Positions 1 to 6,989 of a stretch of DNA of 11,683 bases are shown one piece after another (positions within the stretch are counted from its first letter, which is position 1; every line of letters begins with the position of its first letter). This DNA comes from Gemmatimonadota bacterium (GTDB taxonomy: Bacteria; GCA-2686955): assembly GCA_002686955.1 (NCBI GenBank), contig NYZA01000182.1, positions 1-11,683 on the forward strand, in the 5' to 3' direction. Below the pieces are notes generated by a model. That model worked only from the letters and a program-made list of their open reading frames with translations. It was not told the DNA's origin and did not search any database. The position numbers were made by a program, and so were the translations under genes.

Positions 1-544
1 ACGGCCAGGGGTGCGGACATCGTTGCGGTCATGCTCTGCTTCTCTCTCGACAAGGTGCGTCACCTCTCGCCCTTCTACACTAATTGCGGAATGGGAAAAT
101 GTCTCACGCATGTTGGCAGAGAGGGACCGGTGGCGTCTCGATGACCCGGAGGGTAGTGTTGGTCAAGTAGAGAGCGCTCGTCTCGGGACGAGGGCTCCGG
201 GAAGACTGGGGGCTTGCTCACTTGGGGCGTGGCGCCTGCAGGCGCCGATAGCCGCGGGGCTGCATCGGAGGTTCCGCGCGCGCAGCCACGGGGTCGACTT
301 GCGTCGGCAGCGAGGACGGTTCCGAGACGATGTTCAAATCCCCCTGGGAGGAAATGGGGGAAAGGGCCTCCTTCGCCAGCGTCACCGTCCCGCATCCGGA
401 ATGCCCAATTGCCGCCTGCGCCCGGGGCGGATAGACTCCGGCGGATTCGCCCCTACGCGTGATGCCGGGCGGGGCCGCACCCGAGGGCGCGGCGCGGCGC
501 CGGACGAGGCGAAACACCGTCCACCGACAAGCCCAGGACTTTCA
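1..544. other. Long region without a convincing gene, upstream of the transporter operon
   Basis: I see no supportable gene here. Several frames stay open, but the translations are rich in Arg, Gly and Pro with no recognisable motif, as expected for shadow frames in high-GC DNA. The frame of the binding protein is open back to about position 11, but the sequence before 545 does not look like protein, while a clear signal peptide begins at 545. The stretch holds a perfect 16-bp palindrome at 231-246 and a short TCCCCC/GGGGGA hairpin at 339-361. A relatively AT-rich patch at about 73-110 might hold a promoter, but no good -35/-10 pair is visible. The 5' untranslated leader of the operon may therefore be several hundred bases. 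Confidence 0.5.
231..246. repeat. Perfect 16-bp palindrome in the operon leader
   Basis: The sequence GGCGCCTGCAGGCGCC reads the same on both strands. The symmetry stops at its edges (T at 230, G at 247). It lies about 300 bp before the binding-protein start, in a non-coding stretch, so it could be an operator for a dimeric regulator or a hairpin in the leader. Short GC-rich palindromes also arise by chance in such genomes, so function is only a possibility. Confidence 0.4.
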
Positions 545-2395
545 ATGCCTACCGCTCGCCTCGCGCAACGGCGCTTCAGTTTTCTCGGATCGATTGCAAC
601 CGCCCTGGCGTTGGCCCTCTTGTCGGGCCTGCGTCTCGACGGGACGACCGCTCGCGCGGAGGGGGGCTGGGAGGATGGCGGCAACCCCCCCTTGGTCGGC
701 GATCCGCGCGCCAGCCGGGAGGTCAAGGATCGGGCCTTGCCGATGGTCTGGCGGGCCTTTCCACCGACGCTGCGCAAGGAGGGGCCGAACTCCAACTTGG
801 TCACGATCTCGACGGTGCACCGCCTCTGCTACGAAGCGCTGATCTCGATCCATCCCGAGACCGAGGAGTTCGTTCCCTGGCTCGCGAAGGAGTGGAAGAT
901 CGAGACCAACGAAGGGGCGGGCACACAGACATTCTCGTTCCGCGTCAACCCGAAGGCTCGTTGGTCCGACGGGTCGCCGGTGACGGCCAAGGACGTCTAC
1001 TACTCGTGGTGGCACCGCGTTCAGGAGGACCGTAACGATCCGTCGAACATGATGGTCTTCGGAGAGAGCTACGAAGAGCCGGTGATCGTCGACGATCTCA
1101 CGATCAAGGTGACCACGAAGAAGCTCAACTGGCGCCTCTTCCACTACTTCGGCGGCATGCAGATCTACCCCGAGAAGTACATCCACATTCCAGGCGAAGA
1201 GTATCTGCAGCGCTACAACTGGGAGCTGATGCCCGGCTCCGGCCCTTACTCGATGAAGCCGGAGCACCTGAAGAAGGGCCAATCGCTCACCTTGACTCGA
1301 CGCGACGATTGGTGGGCCGAGGACGAGCCTCTTTCGAAGAACACCTTCAACTTTCAGAGAATCAAGTTCATCGTCATTCGGGATCAGGAGCTCGAGTACG
1401 AGAAGTTCAAGGCCGGTGAGCTCGACTACTATCGCGTGACCCGGGCGCAGCGCTGGGTCGAGGATATTCCGAAGGAGCCGCTGATCGAGAAAGGGTGGAT
1501 TCAGAAGCGGAAGATCTACAACCAGGCGCCGCACGGCTTCTCGGGCTTCTGCTTGAACATGCGCAAGCCCCCATTCGACGACCGCCGCGTTCGTCAGGCT
1601 TTCTCGCATCTTTTCAATCGCGAACGGTTGATGGAGAAGCTCTTTTTCAATGAGTACGAATTCATCGACTCATATTTTCCGGGGCGGGATTGGGGCAGCG
1701 CCGACACGAATCCGAAGATTCGATTCGATCCCGATCGGGCGGAAGAGCTGCTCTGGGAGGCCGGTTACAAGACCCGCAACGACGATGGTTATCTCGTGGG
1801 TCCGGATGGCAAGCAGTTCGAGATCGCGCTCAATTACGGCGCGCAGTCGTGGGAACGGATTTGGTTGGTGGTGCGAGAGGACTACGAAGACGCGGGTATC
1901 AAGTTCAACTTGAAGTTGATCGATCCATCGACGCTCATCAAGAAGATTGGCGAGCGACAGTTCAGTGTCGTTTTTCAGAGCTGGGGGGCGTTGCTCTTCC
2001 CGAACCCGGAGACTTCGTGGCGCTCCACGCTAGCCGACCAGCCCCACAACAACAATCTCACGGGCTTCAAGAACGAGCGCGTCGACGAGCTGTGTCGAAA
2101 GTACGATGTTACCATTGACCGGGCGGAGCAGAAGAAGATCATTCGCGAGGTGGACTCGATCGTTTTCAACGAGCACCCATACGCTCTCGCGTGGTATGGC
2201 GGCTTCTTCAGGCTCCTCTTCTGGGACCGTTTCGGCCACCCCGATCGCTACATGACGCGAATTGGTGATGTTCCGGAAGAGCAGGTTGCGTTGCTCTGGT
2301 GGTTCGACCCCGCGAAGGAGGCGGCGCTGCAAGAGGCCATGGCGGCCGACCGGCAGCTGCCTCAGAGTGAGATCGAGGTCAGGCCTTGGGACTGA
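545..2395 (+). CDS. Periplasmic peptide-binding protein, ABC transporter solute-binding family 5 (OppA/YejA-like)
   Basis: The 616-residue product is the substrate-capture subunit of the peptide importer encoded immediately downstream. The start at 545 is chosen because AGGA lies 6 bp before it and the protein begins with a signal peptide: basic n-region with R9-R10, hydrophobic core at about 13-29, and an A-R-A cleavage site ending at residue 38. Family 5 landmarks follow: the WSDGSPVTAKDV signature at 140-151, a GSGPY motif at 231-235, an FCLNMRKPPFDDRRVRQA block at 335-352 that is typical of YejA/DppA/OppA proteins, and TGFKNERVDEL near 506-516. Length fits the family (about 500-620 residues). 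The R-R-F-S-F-L stretch resembles a Tat signal but does not match the consensus, so Sec export is more likely. The ligand is inferred to be an oligopeptide; the sequence does not say which. The stop codon lies inside a hairpin with a T-tract. Confidence 0.93.
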   Translation: MPTARLAQRRFSFLGSIATALALALLSGLRLDGTTARAEGGWEDGGNPPLVGDPRASREVKDRALPMVWRAFPPTLRKEGPNSNLVTISTVHRLCYEALISIHPETEEFVPWLAKEWKIETNEGAGTQTFSFRVNPKARWSDGSPVTAKDVYYSWWHRVQEDRNDPSNMMVFGESYEEPVIVDDLTIKVTTKKLNWRLFHYFGGMQIYPEKYIHIPGEEYLQRYNWELMPGSGPYSMKPEHLKKGQSLTLTRRDDWWAEDEPLSKNTFNFQRIKFIVIRDQELEYEKFKAGELDYYRVTRAQRWVEDIPKEPLIEKGWIQKRKIYNQAPHGFSGFCLNMRKPPFDDRRVRQAFSHLFNRERLMEKLFFNEYEFIDSYFPGRDWGSADTNPKIRFDPDRAEELLWEAGYKTRNDDGYLVGPDGKQFEIALNYGAQSWERIWLVVREDYEDAGIKFNLKLIDPSTLIKKIGERQFSVVFQSWGALLFPNPETSWRSTLADQPHNNNLTGFKNERVDELCRKYDVTIDRAEQKKIIREVDSIVFNEHPYALAWYGGFFRLLFWDRFGHPDRYMTRIGDVPEEQVALLWWFDPAKEAALQEAMAADRQLPQSEIEVRPWD

Positions 2396-2411
2396 CGATC
2401 AGGCCTTTTTT
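2381..2411 (+). terminator. Intrinsic-terminator-like hairpin at the binding-protein stop codon (operon attenuator)
   Basis: AGGCCT at 2381-2386 pairs with AGGCCT at 2401-2406 across a 14-base loop and is followed directly by six T's (2406-2411). The TGA stop of the binding protein (2393-2395) lies in the loop. The stem is only 6 bp, so leaky termination is more likely than a full stop. The permease gene starts about 30 bp later on the same strand. A partial terminator here would make more binding protein than channel and ATPase, a common arrangement in ABC import operons. Confidence 0.55.
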
Positions 2412-2441
2412 CGCTCGGGCCCTTAGGATTGGAGCCATGAC

Positions 2442-3536
2442 GTGCATGGAATGACGAGCTACTTCATCCGCCGCTTGCTCCTGGTTCCACTCACATTCGC
2501 TTGCATCACATTTCTGGTCTATTCCGTCATTCGCTTGGCTCCGGGCGGCCCGATCGAGCAGGCGCAACACCAGATTCGGCAGGCGGCGATGTCGGAGGGC
2601 GGTGGGGGCGCGGCGCTCGGCACGGGGCAGGAATTCGAGCTGCCACAAGAGGCGATGGATCAGCTCAAGCGCTACTACAAGCTCGATAAGCCGATCTATC
2701 TTGGCTATCTGATCTGGTTGGGTGTCTGGCCGGACGAAACGAAGAATGGGGCGTTCAGCGGGATCGCGCAGGGAGATTTCGGGACCTCTTACCGCTACTC
2801 CGATCCTGTTCTCGATACGATTATTTCGAAGTTTCCGATATCGATCTACTTCGGTCTGATCGGCTATATCGCGACGTGGGTCGTGTGCATTCCGCTGGGC
2901 GTGAAAAAGGCGCTGGAGCATCGCTCCGCATTCGATACGGTTTCGTCGCTGGCGGTGTTCTTGGGCTACTCGATTCCGGGGTTCGTCGCCGCTCTGGCGT
3001 TGATGCTGATCTTCGCCACCGACAACTTCGGCATGCAGATCTTGCCGCTGGGCGATTTTCGGTCGGAAGGGTGGGACGAAATGTGGGCGCAGGGCGAGAT
3101 CTGGTGGTGCGTGAAGGACCAGGTCAGCCACACGATCATCCCGCTCATCGCCTACATGTTGGCGGGCTTCGCGACCATGACCATCTTGATGAAGAACAGC
3201 CTGCTCGACAATCTCGGGGCGGACTATGTGCGCACGGCCTTCGCGAAGGGGTTGAGCGAAAAGCGGGTGGTCTTCATGCACGCGCTACGCAACTCGCTCA
3301 TTCCGATCTGCGTCGGCGTGGGCCATGCGATCGGGCTGCTTTTCGCGGGCTCGTTCCTGATCGAGAAGACCTGCAACATCCCGGGAATGGGGCTGCTCGG
3401 CTTCAACTCGCTGGTGGAGCGCGACTACCCAGTGCTGATGGGGATTCTGACGATCGGCGTCATCATCCGACTGACGGGCAACATCATTTCCGACATTGTG
3501 CTGGCTCTGGTCGATCCGCGGGTTCGTTTCGGTTGA
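2442..3536 (+). CDS. yejB: Peptide ABC transporter permease, YejB/OppB type
   Basis: The 364-residue inner-membrane protein forms half of the translocation channel. It opens with a first membrane segment (about 12-30) followed by LAPGGPIEQA (32-41), a hallmark of YejB. More hydrophobic segments lie near 133-153, 167-190, 231-250, 288-306 and 332-355. The cytoplasmic coupling (EAA-type) loop is DYVRTAFAKG (261-270) followed by HALRNSLIP (280-288). Length equals the 364 residues I recall for E. coli YejB. The start is GTG at 2442, with GGAG 7 bp upstream; ATG at 2451 (MTSYFIRRLLL) is a possible start three codons later. The gene lies 46 bp after the binding protein, past the hairpin, and 14 bp before the second permease. 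Membership of the peptide permease family is certain and the Yej subfamily likely; the substrate is inferred. Confidence 0.92.
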   Translation: MHGMTSYFIRRLLLVPLTFACITFLVYSVIRLAPGGPIEQAQHQIRQAAMSEGGGGAALGTGQEFELPQEAMDQLKRYYKLDKPIYLGYLIWLGVWPDETKNGAFSGIAQGDFGTSYRYSDPVLDTIISKFPISIYFGLIGYIATWVVCIPLGVKKALEHRSAFDTVSSLAVFLGYSIPGFVAALALMLIFATDNFGMQILPLGDFRSEGWDEMWAQGEIWWCVKDQVSHTIIPLIAYMLAGFATMTILMKNSLLDNLGADYVRTAFAKGLSEKRVVFMHALRNSLIPICVGVGHAIGLLFAGSFLIEKTCNIPGMGLLGFNSLVERDYPVLMGILTIGVIIRLTGNIISDIVLALVDPRVRFG

Positions 3537-3550
3537 GAGAGGCGGCTGTC

Positions 3551-4948
3551 GTGACCTTCGTTTGGAAGACGCTCTATCTCGCCCTGGTGCTGGCCGGGGG
3601 CTATCAACTCACTACCCGGGGCATACCATGGCTCTACACGTGCTTGGGCAGGCGACTCGGCTTTTCGATGAAGATGACTCCGATCACCGAGAAGCGAGTG
3701 CTTCGATTCAAGAGCATACGAAGAGGGCATTGGTCGTTTGTCGCGATCTCTTCACTTTTCGTGACGTCGCTCTTTTTGGAGTTGATCGTCAATGAGAGAC
3801 CGCTGGTGATTCGCTTCGACGGGCGGACCGAGTTTCCGGCTCTAAGGGACTGGACGAACAAGGTCCTGTTTTTTGTAGATTTCCCGGTCTTTCTGCCGAA
3901 GAACGAGTTCGGTCAGAGCGGCGGGGGAGAGGTGGACTACGGCTTTTTCCGGCGCTCGTGCGATGACCCTTCGCTGCTCGATGAGCGGATCACGGACGCC
4001 CAAGAGAAGGCCGCCAAGGCGAGGGCGCGCTTCGAAAAGCTCGATCCGCCGGGGACCGATGATTCGGAGTTCGCGAAGTCGCGATACGAGCAGCGCAAGA
4101 TCACGCACGAGAAGCGGACACAGCAGCTCGTCGATCTTCAGCACTCGCAAGAGGTGTTCGAGGCCGGAGAGGCCGGAATCGTCCCGACGCTCTATCCATA
4201 TTCGCCGAATTCGCTTCGCCACAGCCTCGACAAGCCGCCTCCGAACAAACCCTCTCTTGGCGAGGGGATCCCGCTGGGAACCACGGTCGCCGGGCGGGAC
4301 GTGCTGGTGTTGCTCGTATACGGTTTTCGAATCTCGCTCGCCTTCGCGCTCATCGTGGCGGTTTGCGGCTACGCGGTCGGGGTGATCACGGGGGGCATCC
4401 AGGGCTACTACGGCGGCTGGGTCGATATCGGAACGCAGCGTTTCCAGGAGATCTGGGGCAGCATCCCCTTTCTCTTCACTATCATGATCATCGCGTCTTT
4501 GGTGACGCCCTCGTTCGCCGTGCTGGCCTTCCTCATGATCGTGCTCAGGAGCTGGCTAGGCATCACTTTCTATGTTCGGGGCGAGTTCTATAGAGAGAAG
4601 GCGAAGGACTATGTTCAGGCGGCGATCGGTTCCGGTGTGTCGGATTGGAAGATCATCACCAAGCACATTTTGCCGAACTCGTTGGTGCCGGTCGTGACCT
4701 TCGCGCCTTTCGGAATCGTCGCCTACATCGGAGCGCTGGTGAGCCTCGATTATCTCGGTTTCGGCCTGCCGCCGGGCACGCCGAGTTGGGGGGCTCTGCT
4801 GCGGCAGGGGCTCGAAAATGTGAGGTTCTATCCTTATCTCGTGTTCATCCCAGTCGCCGCTCTGGCTTCGACCCTCTACGGTGTCGTGATGGTCGGCGAA
4901 GCGGTGCGCGAAGCCTTCGATCCCAAAGTGTTCTCCAGGCTCAGGTAG
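3551..4948 (+). CDS. yejE: Peptide ABC transporter permease, YejE/OppC type, with extra N-terminal segment and periplasmic insertion
   Basis: This is the second channel subunit. The core matches YejE: IRRGHWSF (56-63), a membrane segment with LELIVNERPLVIRFDG (76-91), YPYSPNSL (215-222), GRDVLVLLVYGFRIS (248-262), the coupling loop VQAAIGSG (355-362) with ILPNSLVP (373-380), and VGEAVREAFDP (448-458). At 465 residues it is much longer than the roughly 340 I recall for E. coli YejE. Two parts explain this: about 40 extra residues at the N-terminus with a hydrophobic stretch (6-18), and a highly charged insertion at about 137-205, in the periplasmic loop after the first canonical membrane segment. 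GTG at 3551 is preferred because AGAGG lies 8 bp upstream. ATG at 3668 or 3674 would give a YejE-like N-terminus but has a poor ribosome site. The gene ends 8 bp before the ATPase start. Confidence 0.9.
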   Translation: MTFVWKTLYLALVLAGGYQLTTRGIPWLYTCLGRRLGFSMKMTPITEKRVLRFKSIRRGHWSFVAISSLFVTSLFLELIVNERPLVIRFDGRTEFPALRDWTNKVLFFVDFPVFLPKNEFGQSGGGEVDYGFFRRSCDDPSLLDERITDAQEKAAKARARFEKLDPPGTDDSEFAKSRYEQRKITHEKRTQQLVDLQHSQEVFEAGEAGIVPTLYPYSPNSLRHSLDKPPPNKPSLGEGIPLGTTVAGRDVLVLLVYGFRISLAFALIVAVCGYAVGVITGGIQGYYGGWVDIGTQRFQEIWGSIPFLFTIMIIASLVTPSFAVLAFLMIVLRSWLGITFYVRGEFYREKAKDYVQAAIGSGVSDWKIITKHILPNSLVPVVTFAPFGIVAYIGALVSLDYLGFGLPPGTPSWGALLRQGLENVRFYPYLVFIPVAALASTLYGVVMVGEAVREAFDPKVFSRLR

Positions 4949-4956
4949 GCAAGCAG

Positions 4957-5970
4957 ATGAGCAACGAAACGCGAAAGAAGCTGCTCGAGGTCAATGACCT
5001 CAAGACCTACTTCGATGTGGAAGGACGGACCGCGAAGGCGGTGGACGGGGTCAGCTTCCACATCTACGAAAACGAGGTATTCGGCCTCGTCGGGGAGTCG
5101 GGCAGCGGCAAGTCGGTGACATCTCTTTCAGTGATGCGGCTGATCCCGAATCCACCGGGGGACATCGTCAGCGGCGAGCTGATCTTCAAGGGGCGGAACC
5201 TGCTCGATCTCTCTTACGACGAGATGAGGAAGATCCGAGGCCACCACATTTCGATGATCTTTCAGGAGCCGATGACGGCGCTGAATCCCGTTTTCAGCAT
5301 CGGCTTTCAGCTTCTCGAAGCGATCACGCACCACGCGACCATGAGCAAGGAGGAAGCGCGCGAGCGTGCCGTGGAGATGTTGTCTCTGGTGGGCATTCCG
5401 GATGCCGCCCGGCGTCTCGACAACTACCCGCACGAGTTCAGCGGGGGGATGCGGCAACGGGCCATGATCGCCATGGCGCTCGCCATGAACCCATCACTCT
5501 TGATCGCGGACGAGCCGACCACCGCCCTCGATGTAACGATTCAGGCGCAGATTCTGGAGCTGATGCTCGATGTGCGGAAGAAGACCGGCGGCTCGTCGAT
5601 CATGCTGATCACGCACGACCTGGCGGTGGTGGCGGAGACTTGCGAGAGGGTGGCCGTGATGTACGGGGGCAAGATCCAAGAGGTGGCGGAAGTCTCTCCT
5701 CTCTTCCGGGAGCCGCTGCACCCCTACACGCGAGGGTTGATGAGCTCGCTTCCGCGGCCCGATCGGGAGCAGCAGAAACGGCTCGACACGATCCCCGGAA
5801 TCGTGCCCAGCATTTTGAATATGCCGCCGGGCTGCAAGTTCGCGGAAAGGTGTCGCGAGCGGATCGATCGCTGCGATATCGAAGAGCCGAGTCTGATCGA
5901 GGTGCGACCGGGGCGCCTCTGTCGTTGCCATCAGGTCGAGCCCGCCGCGGTGGCGAAAGGGGCTGCATGA
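4957..5970 (+). CDS. oppD: Peptide ABC transporter ATP-binding protein, OppD/DppD type
   Basis: This 337-residue cytoplasmic ATPase is one of the two that power import. Motifs in order: Walker A GESGSGKS (46-53), Q-loop Q103 in FQEPMTALNP, signature SGGMRQR (162-168), Walker B LLIADEP (181-187), D-loop ALD (190-192), and switch His H220 in THDLA. The C-terminal oligopeptide-transport domain contains HPYTRGL (255-261) and cysteines C293, C299, C306 and C324, spaced Cx5Cx6Cx17C, with an extra C322. In DppD/OppD relatives such cysteines hold a [4Fe-4S] cluster. A good AGG site lies 7 bp before the ATG. E. coli YejF is a single protein carrying both ATPase halves; here they are separate genes, as in Opp and Dpp systems. 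The last four bases overlap the next gene (ATGA), which suggests translational coupling. Confidence 0.93.
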   Translation: MSNETRKKLLEVNDLKTYFDVEGRTAKAVDGVSFHIYENEVFGLVGESGSGKSVTSLSVMRLIPNPPGDIVSGELIFKGRNLLDLSYDEMRKIRGHHISMIFQEPMTALNPVFSIGFQLLEAITHHATMSKEEARERAVEMLSLVGIPDAARRLDNYPHEFSGGMRQRAMIAMALAMNPSLLIADEPTTALDVTIQAQILELMLDVRKKTGGSSIMLITHDLAVVAETCERVAVMYGGKIQEVAEVSPLFREPLHPYTRGLMSSLPRPDREQQKRLDTIPGIVPSILNMPPGCKFAERCRERIDRCDIEEPSLIEVRPGRLCRCHQVEPAAVAKGAA

Positions 5971-6980
5971 TGGCCGCCAAGACTTCGGCGAACGGAAAGG
6001 CGCTGCTCGAGCTTCGTGGCCTCAAGGTGCACTACCCGATCCACGGGGGCATCTTCTTGCGCCGAATCGGCGAAGTGAAGGCGGTCGACGGTGTCAGCGC
6101 CGTGGTCAACGAGGGAGAGACCCTCGGTCTCGTCGGCGAATCGGGTTGCGGCAAGACGACCATCGGCAAGGCGGTTCTGCGCCTCGTTCATGCAACCGAG
6201 GGGGAGATCCGGTTCACGCGAGAGAGCGGGGAGCGGGTCGATCTCGTCGAGATGAACCGCGGCGAGATGCGACCGGTTCGCGCCGAGATCCAGATGATCT
6301 ACCAGGATCCGTACTCTTCGCTCAATCCGCGCTGGTCGGTGGGCGAGATCATCGCCGAGCCGCTGATGGTGCACCAGCCGAAGCTGTCGGTGGCGGAGCG
6401 GGATGAGAAGGTGGCCTGGCTGCTGGAAAAGGTCGGTCTGACCGGGGAGCAATCGTATCGATATCCGCACGAGTTCAGCGGGGGGCAAAGGCAGCGGGTC
6501 GGAATCGCGCGGGCTCTCTCGACCGGCCCGCGCCTGGTCGTTGCCGACGAGCCGGTCTCGGCGCTCGACGTGTCGATTCAAGCGCAGGTGATCAACCTGA
6601 TGCAGGATTTGCAGGAGGAATTCGGTCTCACCTACCTCTTCATCGCCCACGATCTGAGCGTCGTCGAGCACATCAGCCACAGGATCGCGGTGATGTATCT
6701 GGGCAATTTGGTAGAGGTGGGCTCATCGAACGAGCTCTACAACCACGCGATGCATCCCTACACCCGGGCGCTGCTGAGCGCTGTGCCGCTCCCCGATCCC
6801 GACGCGAACCGGCCCGACCGAATCGCGCTCACGGGGGAGGTCCCCAGCCCGCTCGCCAAGCCCTCCGGCTGCGCGTTCCGCACCCGCTGCCCACTGGCGA
6901 AGAGCTCCTGCGCCGATGAGATCCCGCCATTGAAAGAGGTCGGGCCGGGGCATCTGGTGGCCTGCCCGGTCGTTTCGTAG
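5967..6980 (+). CDS. oppF: Peptide ABC transporter ATP-binding protein, OppF/DppF type
   Basis: This is the partner ATPase, also 337 residues. Motifs: [18 protein letters not shown] (27-44), a typical OppF N-terminal block; Walker A GESGCGKT (57-64); Q-loop Q113 in [11 protein letters not shown]; signature [14 protein letters not shown] (171-184); Walker B LVVADEP (190-196); and switch His H228. The C-terminal domain shows [13 protein letters not shown] (262-274) and cysteines C302, C308, C315 and C333, with the same Cx5Cx6Cx17C spacing as its partner. Two start codons lie side by side: ATG 5967 overlaps the previous stop, and ATG 5970 lies 7 bp after AAAGGGG and may be the better initiator. 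This is the last gene of the operon. It ends 9 bp from a gene on the opposite strand, and I see no separate terminator between them. Confidence 0.93.
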   Translation: MMAAKTSANGKALLELRGLKVHYPIHGGIFLRRIGEVKAVDGVSAVVNEGETLGLVGESGCGKTTIGKAVLRLVHATEGEIRFTRESGERVDLVEMNRGEMRPVRAEIQMIYQDPYSSLNPRWSVGEIIAEPLMVHQPKLSVAERDEKVAWLLEKVGLTGEQSYRYPHEFSGGQRQRVGIARALSTGPRLVVADEPVSALDVSIQAQVINLMQDLQEEFGLTYLFIAHDLSVVEHISHRIAVMYLGNLVEVGSSNELYNHAMHPYTRALLSAVPLPDPDANRPDRIALTGEVPSPLAKPSGCAFRTRCPLAKSSCADEIPPLKEVGPGHLVACPVVS

Positions 6981-6989
6981 AGCGCCGGC

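Noticed and set aside
1-32. Possible start of a divergent minus-strand gene (ATG at 32, MTATMSAPLA)
   Set aside because: Only about ten codons are inside the window and the upstream purine stretch is not a clear ribosome site.
1-144. Frame 1 open from the window edge to a TGA at 142, possibly the tail of an upstream gene
   Set aside because: Just 47 codons with no recognisable motif; it cannot be separated from chance.
331-361. tRNA-like TTCAAATC motif followed by CCCCC
   Set aside because: The bases before it do not pair with the CCCCC stretch and no acceptor, D or anticodon arms fit.
561-590. Twin-arginine (Tat) export signal in the binding protein
   Set aside because: R-R-F-S-F-L does not match the S-R-R-x-F-L-K consensus, and family members use Sec; kept as a remote option only.
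542-1609. Long minus-strand frame under the binding-protein gene
   Set aside because: It is a shadow of a clearly coding + strand gene with family motifs and has no recognisable domain.
2437-2454. Five-codon open frame (ATG to TGA) overlapping the start of the yejB-type gene
   Set aside because: Very short, the GGAG before it fits the GTG at 2442 better, and nothing suggests a leader peptide.
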